Assembly: GCA_025455635.1 (NCBI GenBank)
Contig: JALOMF010000052.1
Span: 1 to 23,525 of the forward strand
Length of the DNA: 23,525 nucleotides
Direction of reading: 5' to 3'
From: Saprospiraceae bacterium
Lineage (GTDB): Bacteria > Bacteroidota > Bacteroidia > Chitinophagales > Saprospiraceae
Part shown: in pieces, positions 23,461 through 23,525 of the stretch
Layout of the letters: each line of letters opens with the position of its first letter
Position numbering within the stretch: the first letter of the stretch is position 1
Notes under the pieces: generated by a model
The model's input: the letters and a program-made list of their open reading frames with translations, nothing else
Database searches by the model: none
Told to the model about the DNA's origin: nothing
Position numbers and translations under genes: made by a program

Positions 23461-23495
23461 ATAGCGATTGTGTCATTGGCGCAATCGCTATTTTT
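23461..23495 (+). terminator. Intrinsic terminator after the DksA-like gene
   Basis: ATAGCGATTG (23461-23470) and CAATCGCTAT (23482-23491) form a perfect 10-bp stem with an 11-nt loop, followed by TTTTATTTT. It lies 26 nt after the stop codon. Confidence 0.85.
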
Positions 23496-23525
23496 ATTTT
23501 CACAATGCGCAAACAATTTTGAACT

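Overview
The window looks like a chromosomal segment of a Bacteroidota bacterium, probably of the Saprospiria type. The evidence is a giant secreted protein with a C-terminal type IX secretion (gliding-motility-type) sorting domain, a DUF5606 protein, a TraR/DksA protein of the form common in Bacteroidota, and TAnnTTTG-type -7 promoter boxes. No rRNA, tRNA, CRISPR array, insertion sequence or phage gene is visible. Most genes are housekeeping or envelope genes.

Layout. 87-6692 (-) encodes a 2201-residue modular adhesin-like protein with five tandem ~250-residue modules. 7063-8001 (-) is an LpxD-type acyltransferase and 8193-8639 (+) a YqeY-like protein. 8798-10848 (+) is comEC, broken into two overlapping frames. 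It meets tail to tail a TlpA/thioredoxin-like gene (10845-11365, -) that is broken in a similar way. A DUF5606 protein (11527-11946, +) follows. Then come four minus-strand genes: a PLP-dependent alpha-oxoamine synthase (12023-13273), a lipoprotein of unknown function (13414-14565), the ComM/YifB ATPase (14749-16305) and an SRAP/YedK DNA-protein crosslink protein (16471-17151).

17152-19436 is the most striking stretch. Two long non-coding regions flank ctaA (heme A synthase, 17906-18991), and both are rich in DnaA-box-like 9-mers. The right-hand one has a perfect TGTGGATAA box, a head-to-head near-palindrome, and a twice-used composite of two boxes separated by 3 nt. The nearest genes point away from it on both sides. 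I infer a chromosomal replication origin, possibly bipartite around ctaA. The 9-mers are seen directly; origin function is not proven.

To the right are an alpha/beta hydrolase (+), a MoxR-type AAA ATPase (-), a secreted TPR protein (+) and a TraR/DksA-family regulator (+) that lacks three of the four zinc-ligand cysteines. Two convergent gene pairs are separated by long hairpins built from short reiterated units, and classic intrinsic terminators follow the adhesin, TPR and DksA-like genes.

Functional links are limited. ComEC (DNA uptake) and ComM/YifB (branch migration during transformation) both belong to natural competence, and comEC appears damaged. The adhesin and the TPR protein are exported. 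LpxD and the oxoamine synthase are envelope-lipid enzymes.
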